A stretch of DNA of 64,000 bases. It comes from Podocnemis expansa. Lineage: Eukaryota > Chordata > Testudines > Podocnemididae. Under the pieces are notes generated by a model. It saw nothing but the letters and a program-made list of their open reading frames with translations, made no database searches and had not been told where the DNA came from. The DNA lies in the NCBI GenBank assembly GCA_007922195.1, contig ML681997.1, positions 10,834,717 to 10,898,716 on the forward strand. The letters run 5' to 3'. This document shows positions 57,835 through 64,000 of the stretch, piece by piece (the first letter of the stretch is position 1; each line of letters starts with the position of its first letter). Position numbers and translations under genes: made by a program.

Positions 57835-59447
57835 GTTCAGAACATTGATCAAAAGATTCATCTGTTTGATTAGTGTGAAATTTTGTTCGGTGATGCTTCA
57901 GTTAGCAAAAATAGTAACACTGAAGTAACTTGGAATAGTTCTGCATTAGTATATTATTTCCTCTCTGTTTATCAAATGGCCCCTTTTATCTTCCCCAGTT
58001 CATTCTGGTTTGCCATTACTGATTGGTGATTCATGAAGAAGTCAGTCTATTAGTGATGCTGTGATACTAGCTTCCCCACACCATGACCTAGCACAAATGC
58101 AGTCATGCTGCTCCATCATTAAAGATATTTTGGGAATTTTTCAGTGGGACAGCTCCATCAAAATCAAGACAGGTGACTGTCATCTGCCAGATGGTCCACA
58201 ATTACTCTGGAAATATTCAGCATCCATTCAGTTAAATGTTACCCCTCTCTTCAATTCCATGAAATGTTTGCTATTTTATTACCATGGTTACTTGTATCTC
58301 TCCCATATTATGCTGCTGCTATTCCCTGCAGTTCTATGTTAATGCAGGATTACTCATCTATCTGCATTTTCTCTAAAGTGTATTGGGGTGAGAATGTACC
58401 AGCTAGTTGTTAAGACTTTTGATAATTCCGAAGTACCATATTTGATCACAGCAAAATAAGCTTCTACCATTCAGGCTGCTAAATTACCTAATTAAAATTC
58501 ATTTACTTCATTAAAAACTAAGCAAATTTTGAGTGAATTTAAAAAGCTGTTGGACATTGAATCATTATGAGTAAACATACCCTGACTTAAAGGGCAACAT
58601 TTTAAAGGAAGTAGCCCATTTGGATGTCTAAAATGGACACATGTACGTGCTGACGTACTGCAGTGAGACTTGAGCCGAACTTCCCTGCATACATAAGGAG
58701 CACATTGTGATCCACTGTACGGTATTGGGGAACAGCTTCTCATGAATGGTCTCACTGATTCAGTGGGGCTGCTTCTAAACTTCAGGCCAGATCATTGGTC
58801 TAGCCAAGTTAGACAGGATCTGAAAGAAGGGAAAGGTGGCTTAAAGCCACCTGTGTGTTCCCCAACCCTAGGGTCAGCCAGGGTTCATTTCAGCCCCAGT
58901 GTAAGTTAGAGCAGCTTCACAGCTGCTCTAATCTATGTCAGCTGAAAACTGCTTCCTAGTAACTGTTCGGAAGCCAGAAATCCCGATTGTGCAAAAAAAA
59001 CAAGGAGTCTTGTGGCACTTTTAAAGACTAAAAAATTATTTATCGCAAAGTTCTCCTACTTTTGGCACATATGAATGCTGGAAGAGATAGGAACGCTGAG
59101 CTCTGGCATACTTAGGGAACCTTCAGTTGCTCTGCTTGAAAAGCTTTCTGGGCCATTTGCTTGGGGAAGTACAAGGGAGCCCAAGTGCTGGTGGAGGATC
59201 TGACTCTCTCTCTCGAATTATATCTCATTTCAAAATGCAGTGTGCAATATTCCCTGTCAAGGCCAAATGCAAGTTCATGTGTTCTGGCTGCAGAGAGTGC
59301 TAAACATTGTTCCTGTTTCCTCAAGCAAATTTAATTGCTGTATGTTTCCCATGGCTAGAAAAATCACATGATTGATTTTAAAAAGACACATTCATCTTTA
59401 CTTTCGTATTGTCACACATACAGAGGTTTATTTTTCTTCTCCTTTAG

Positions 59448-59600
59448 GTGCTAGAAAATCAGGTTGCAGTTAAATCCAAAGCTCTTGATCAGCTAAAGCA
59501 GAACTATATGTCTTTGGAAGGTGGTACGGAACAAATCCCAGAAGACATGACTGTCAAAATGGATAAGCTGCATGAAATGAAGAACAGTGTCATCAGTCAG
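59448..59600 (+). CDS. SYNE2: SYNE2 exon 23
   Basis: 51 codons, phase 0 both ends. ENQVAVKSKALDQLKQNYMS matches human ENQLAIKSKALDELKQSYLT. Acceptor TTCTCCTTTAG, donor CAG|GTGAGT. Confidence 0.97.
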
Positions 59601-60516
59601 GTGAGTCATTTATTCTTCTCCCTAGGATATCTCCTTAGCAAGTGTTCGTAACCCCCTCTACAAATTTCCAGTATTGTGGAGCTGTTCAATAACAGATCAA
59701 TAGTTAAGACTGCAATCGAAATCCCATTCTACAGCTTCTTTTTGCTCCCATATGTTCTTAGCAAGACATCTCCTTTAGGCGAAAAAAGCTGTCATGCTTA
59801 TTCTCATGCCAGAGAAGAACACGTCTGCCAAGTTAATTTTAGAGAGAGAGCGTGTCAAATAAGTGGAGTCAAATAAGAAAACATTTACCTGCTTTCCAAA
59901 TTTTTTTAAAGAGATCTACATTTTTCTGGTAACGTAATGGATTTTGGTTGAAAACCTCAAACTTTCTCACTGGATCCACTTGGTCCCTCACTAGTCTCAT
60001 TTGTTCCTTCTCTCTAATGATGGCAATTCTCCATTCTCAGCAAATCTTTTTCCTTTTTCCCAGCACTGTGTTCTCCCTCCTCCATTCCCATTGCCTTTTT
60101 TTTTTTTAAATTCAAGGCAGATCCCCTATTGTTCCCAGTTGTTTCACTCCTAATCCATGGATTCCCTGTCCATCCTCAATGGCTCTCCATAACTTGTTTT
60201 TAGGCTACTTAACCCCAGCAATATCCATGATATGTGTGTGATAAATACAGCTTTGTGTTTACAATCTAACGTATAATATATAATACTATAGATAACTCTA
60301 TGTGGTAGCAACCTGCATTTAGGTGAGAGAGACAAGCTTTCACTTGTGAAATTGTTGTAGATCGTCATGCAGCATGCATTGAGCTGAACTAATGAAATCA
60401 ATTTAATATCAATTTTTATTTCAAAATTACCTAGGAAATAACTTCGTTAATACATTAGGTAAGTGAATGTTAAGAAGGAGCAATTCTTTTTCTCAGCAAC
60501 AATTGTTTGTTTACAG
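59601..60516 (+). other. SYNE2 intron 23
   Basis: 916 nt, T-rich near 60096-60106. No repeat or gene recognised. Confidence 0.75.
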
Positions 60517-60687
60517 ATAACACAGTTGAAAACATCAATGCAGTCAGTATTACAGCAATGGATAATTTATGACAAAGCCTATGAAGAAGCTAACCTGCTG
60601 ACAATTAGTTCTTTGTATTGCCTAGAGCAATGCAAACCTGCTGTAATTTCACTGGAAGCCTTGAAAGGCCAGGTGAAGACTCTCCAG
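60517..60687 (+). CDS. SYNE2: SYNE2 exon 24
   Basis: 57 codons, phase 0 both ends. QLKTSMQSVLQQWIIYDKAY and CKPAVISLEALKGQVKTLQ match human QLKTSMQSVLQEWKIYDQLY and SKPVVLSLETLRCQVENLQ. Acceptor TTTGTTTACAG, donor CAG|GTAAAT. Confidence 0.97.
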
Positions 60688-61815
60688 GTAAATCTCTCAA
60701 AGAAAAAGCAAATGCACTAGTGCAAACATGGAAAAAGAATGATCAGTAAGTTCTTCCTCAGGAATCTGCTGCCTTGGAGGCTCGCAGTAGACCTAACCCA
60801 AGACTGTGGAAGTCAGTGGCATTCTTTCCATGTGCGAGACAAAGGGCCTGTGGGTTGTTCTACCAGTAGAGTTGTACCAGTTTAACTAAAGGTCTGAATG
60901 TAAGCCAATTTAGTTAAACCAATGCCACAGTCTGTGTCAAAGCTGTGATTTCAGTTTAAATCACGTTTATGGGAGCATAGCTTAAATTGGGAACAGACAT
61001 AACCTAAACTGCAATAAGCCACTTTCAGGTACTTACTAAATGAATGAAACAAATTCAAAGATTGTGTACGGACAAGACCTAATTCTTCATTGTCCTACAT
61101 TTTAGGTCATCATTCTGAATAGTTCAGGCATGTGTAAACTTATGACCAAATCAGAATTGTAGTATTTTGTGCTTGCTCTTTGCTCCGTTTCCAGTGCATA
61201 GACAAGGTGCTGAGCAATAGAGAATCAAGCGTTGTGTATTCAGAGGATTCTAGCTGCTGCTATTTTACTGTTCTTTGTTATTTACAATCTAAAATAAGAA
61301 TTTCAGGGTATATCTGCTTTGTATTTACACTGGGAACAAGTAACATCAAAGGAGAAATAAATTCCATTTTAGAATGAATAGTTTGATCTTAAGTGAAACT
61401 TCTTTAAAAAGTCAATTGATATTTTTCTACTGATACTTAATGCAGAATTTCAAACCACTTATTTTTCCGTATTTCCCAGTTGAAGGCCTAATTCTTCAAC
61501 ATTTTCTTGGTTGAGTATCATTTATTCACAAGAAGAGTCCCACTGGATCACTTCCTGTGTGAAGAGATGCCTCTGGAAGTTATGTATTGCAGGATTGGGC
61601 CAAAATTTATCCTCAAGTTTTTAAATTTATAACAGCAAATATATTATTGTTCCATTTCCTTTTTATTTTCATGAAACATATGAGTCTTTGTCATAAACAC
61701 TGATTGCAGCATCACCACTATACATCTGCAATCTCTAAAGAAAACTACATTTTAGCATAATGAACCCTGGCTCATTCATCTCCACAGCTAATTGTTGTGA
61801 CTCATTTTCTCACAG
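60688..61815 (+). other. SYNE2 intron 24
   Basis: 1,128 nt. No repeat family or gene recognised. Confidence 0.75.
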
Positions 61816-61949
61816 TCTCTTCAAGACAAAGCAGAGAAGAGTGAAGAAAGCTGGGCCAAACTCCAGGCTTCTGCTGCTGACCTCAAGAAACACTGTTGTT
61901 CCTCATTTGCGGAGATTATTGAACATAAATGCAAGGAGGCGCATATAAG
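61816..61949 (+). CDS. SYNE2: SYNE2 exon 25
   Basis: 44 codons plus 2 nt, phase 0 in, phase 2 out (AG|GTACAC). SLQDKAEKSEESWAKLQ and FAEIIEHKCKEAH match human SLQDEAESSEGSWEKLQ and VAEIIEEKCQNTH. Acceptor TTTTCTCACAG. Confidence 0.96.
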
Positions 61950-61979
61950 GTACACCTAAGAAAAGACGCAAAATATATA

Positions 61980-62340
61980 CAGGTAGTCCTCACTTAGTGA
62001 CCGGGTTCCGTTCCTGAAACCCGGTTGATAAATGAATTGGTCACTAAACGAGGAGCAGCCCTTACTGGTATTTCAGGCATAATGTACTTTACTGGTAGTG
62101 GGTTTTTCAACCATCGGTAGATAGTTTTAATGTCACCTTTGCATCATTTATAACATATATATTTTAAATGTTTTAAGCTCTAATGTACTGAACTTAGTTT
62201 GCATAGTGTACTGTAAATATAGGTAATCTGAGAGAGTTGATGCGAGTTCTCGTACATCGCCGTAATACCAACTCATCAGAGAGCCGGTCATAACTCTGAG
62301 GGGTCACTAAACGAGTAGGTCACTAAGTGAGGACTAGCTG
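61980..62340. mobile_element. Tc1/mariner (pogo-like) MITE
   Basis: Terminal inverted repeats begin CAGGTAGTCCTCACTTAG and, at the other end, CAGCTAGTCCTCACTTAG read inversely: one mismatch over 23 bp. TA on both sides (61978-61979, 62341-62342) fits the family's TA target duplication. A second inner pair GGTCACTAAACGAG occurs. No transposase. Confidence 0.87.
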
Positions 62341-62384
62341 TATTGGTAATGAAGGCCGCTGATTCGGCAAGCTCCTTGAGCATA

Positions 62385-62480
62385 GGCATAACTTTAGTCA
62401 TATGAATGTTTCTATTGATTCCATTGTGAATATTCACATGCATAAAGTTAGGCATGTGCTTAAATATGATGAATTAGGCC
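62385..62480. repeat. Short foldback repeat
   Basis: AACTTTAGTCATATGAATGT and, inverted, AATATTCACATGCATAAAGT flank TCTATTGATTCCATTG. Related to the motif at 3345-3445. Confidence 0.5.
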
Positions 62481-62675
62481 CAATCAATTTTAATGTATTT
62501 CTGGATAATTAACCCAGAAAAAACAAGGGCATCAATACAGTATGGAATGGTTTGCACTGGTATAAATCCAGAGAAATTGCATTTTAAAAGAGATCAGAAT
62601 GTGGTCCATTCACGTCCTTCAGTGTAAGGTCAAAAGCTAAATTAGTAGTCTGTGTCAACTTCTTGCGTGTTGCAG

Positions 62676-62880
62676 GTGGACTCTGGCAAATGAAGAAGTC
62701 ACTGATCAGCTACAGAAAACACAAGCTTTGTTACCACTTTGGGACTCATATGATGGGCTATACACTGAAGCAGCATCAAGGTTAGAACAACATGAAGAGC
62801 AGTGTCATCTGCTCTTACGAGCTCACTTACCAGAAGACAACCTGGTGGAAGTCCTGAAGCAGAAGATACAGGATGTGAAG
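62676..62880 (+). CDS. SYNE2: SYNE2 exon 26
   Basis: One nt completes the Arg codon from exon 25, then 68 codons to IQDVK. DQLQKTQALLPLWDSYDGLY and EAASRLEQHEEQ match human DQLQKAQSLLQLWKAYSNAH and EAAARLKQQEAK. Acceptor GCGTGTTGCAG, donor AAG|GTATGT. The gene continues beyond the window. Confidence 0.95.
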
Positions 62881-63251
62881 GTATGTGAAAGTGCTCTCAC
62901 TGCCTTATGAAAGGCTGGGCTTATTTAAAGATCCTGACCGTGGGAAGCAAGGCCTGACTCCTCTTATGTAGTGCATTCTTTTTTTTTTTTTTTTTTGTTA
63001 ATTTTCTCTCAACTGCCTTGGGCCAAATCATCAAGTCAGGCCAGGCACAGGATGTAAAGAAGGGATGGGGTTGAAGACCTCACTTATTCCATCTCTTCAA
63101 TTTTATGGGCAGCCCATGACCAGTTCACCCCAGCATAAGTTAAAGCAACATCAGTGCTTGTCTAAACTACACTGTCTACAGTGGTCCCACAGGGGGCATC
63201 AGCAGGGTGGTACGAGCCAGCTACCCTTGATTAATCATTGTTGACCTTATT
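62881..63251 (+). other. Start of SYNE2 intron 26
   Basis: A poly-T run at 62980-62997; otherwise unrecognised up to the CR1 foldback. The intron continues past the window. Confidence 0.75.
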
Positions 63252-64000
63252 GTCTTTGTTGAACCTCATGAGATTAAATCTCATGAGGTTCAACAAGGAC
63301 AAGTGCAAAGTCCTGCACTTGGGATGGAAAAACCCCATGCACTGCTACAGGCTGAGGAGCGATCAGCTAAGTCGCAGCACTGTAGAAAGGGACCTGGGGG
63401 TCATGGTGGATGGGAAGCTAGATATGAGTCAGCAGTGTGCTCTTGCTGCCAGAAAGGCCAATGGTGTACTGGGCTGCATCAGAAGAAGCATTGCCAGAAG
63501 ATCAAGGGATGTGATCATTCCCCTCTGTTCGGCACTGGTGAGGCCGCATCTGGAATACTGTGTCCAGTTTTGGGCTCCCCACTACAAAAAGGACATGGAC
63601 AAATTAGAGAGAGTCTAGCAGAGGGCAACAAAAATGATCAGGGGGCTGGAGCACAAGACCTATGAAGAAAGACTGAAGGAACTAGGCTTATTTAGCCTGC
63701 AGAAGAGAAGACTGAGGGGGGATTTGATAGCAACCTTCAACGGATGCTCCAAGGAGGATGGAGCTTGGCTGTTCTCAGTAGTAACAGAGGACAGAACAAG
63801 GAGCAGTGGTTTCAAGTTGCAGCTGGGGAGATCGAGGCTGGATATTAGGAAAAACTTTACTAGGAGAGTGGTAAAGCATTGGAATGGGCTAACTAGGGAG
63901 GTGGTGGAATCTCCATCTTTGGAGATGTTTAAGGCCCGGCTGGATAAAACTCTAGCTGGAATAATTTAGTGGGAGTGGTCCTGCTTTTTTGGCAGGGGGT
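63252..64000 (+). mobile_element. CR1 LINE, ORF2 C-terminus and 3' UTR (cut by window)
   Basis: Coding from [19 protein letters not shown] through [40 protein letters not shown] and HYKKDMDKLERV. Then a TAG stop at 63616, after which the original frame continues as [20 protein letters not shown] to [17 protein letters not shown]. Low divergence implies a fairly young copy, 5' truncated at a foldback (63252-63300). The 3' end lies beyond base 64000. Confidence 0.9.

Larger units (their letters stand above)
56747..59447 (+). other. SYNE2 intron 22
   Basis: Penelope right arm (57085-57227) interrupted by a hAT element (57228-57834), and a left-arm trace at 58990-59045 (AAGGAGTCTTGTGGCACTTT). 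57843-58985 and 59046-59447 hold nothing recognised. Confidence 0.72.
61950..62675 (+). other. SYNE2 intron 25
   Basis: Holds a Tc1/mariner-like MITE just 30 nt after the donor and a foldback repeat at 62385-62480. The rest is unrecognised. Confidence 0.75.
1..62880 (+). other. SYNE2: SYNE2 (nesprin-2) gene, internal part: 26 exons
   Basis: Nesprin-2 is a giant outer-nuclear-membrane protein. It links actin and motors to SUN proteins of the inner membrane and so couples nucleus and cytoskeleton. Seen: 26 segments, each bounded by AG and GT, join into one 1,331-codon frame. Diagnostic short runs include SLKLKAVKCNLEKVQ, VNLVEETEERL, STCDVESKRYERTEFAEHL and QLKTSMQSVLQ. They match, in order, human SYNE2 as I remember it, from the acidic linker into the C-terminal half of the spectrin-repeat rod. 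The protein is helical, rich in Glu, Lys, Gln and Leu, with Trp and Leu spaced as in spectrin repeats. The CH domains and KASH domain lie outside. SYNE1 is the nearest alternative, but these runs fit SYNE2. No promoter, first or last exon is present. Confidence 0.93.

Noticed and set aside
1..64000. SYNE1 (nesprin-1) as the host gene
   Set aside because: Short diagnostic runs in at least twenty exons follow SYNE2, in order, better than SYNE1.
1..64000. tRNA, rRNA, CRISPR or bacterial operon features
   Set aside because: No cloverleaf, spaced direct-repeat array or compact gene arrangement was seen. Exon-intron structure and CR1/DIRS content show vertebrate nuclear DNA.

Overview
This window is vertebrate nuclear DNA: a 64 kb internal slice of one very large gene, SYNE2 (nesprin-2), on the + strand. 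The reptile is probably a turtle. I infer that from the repeats: CR1 LINEs of several ages, DIRS-type tyrosine-recombinase retrotransposons with inverted terminal repeats, Penelope-like inverted-repeat elements, hAT miniature transposons and MIR-like SINEs. There are no operons, bacterial genes, tRNAs, rRNAs or CRISPR arrays.

I could trace 26 consecutive coding exons from acceptor to donor between bases 1 and 62880. Spliced together they give one open frame of 1,331 codons (3,993 nt, about 6% of the window). It follows the recalled human SYNE2 order without a gap, from the acidic linker before the C-terminal half of the rod, through a long run of spectrin-like coiled-coil repeats. Neither the N-terminal actin-binding CH domains nor the C-terminal KASH anchor lies in the window. 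Nearly all junctions are phase 0; the junctions of exons 7/8, 17/18 and 25/26 are phase 2.

The introns hold the rest. Intron 3 (13.5 kb) carries an old DIRS copy (8100-11741), a CR1 fragment with an intact 475-codon reverse-transcriptase frame on the minus strand (about 11741-13162) and a younger but defective DIRS copy (13163-18690). Intron 11 (9.7 kb) carries a second DIRS-type element (37254-42768). Its left inverted repeat, gag and right inverted repeat are recognisable, but the place of the polymerase and recombinase is taken by about 3.1 kb I do not recognise. Intron 7 holds a Penelope-like GIY-YIG fragment and a possible composite hAT element flanked by a perfect 8-bp duplication. Intron 1 holds an internally deleted DIRS hairpin. 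The window ends inside a CR1 whose 5' edge begins with a foldback.

The repeats and the gene are linked only by position: the insertions lie in introns and leave the SYNE2 frame intact. The most unusual items are the DIRS copy with replaced internal sequence, the DIRS/CR1/DIRS sandwich with reciprocal truncations, the composite hAT and the CR1 5' foldback. I saw no new gene system with convincing coding evidence.
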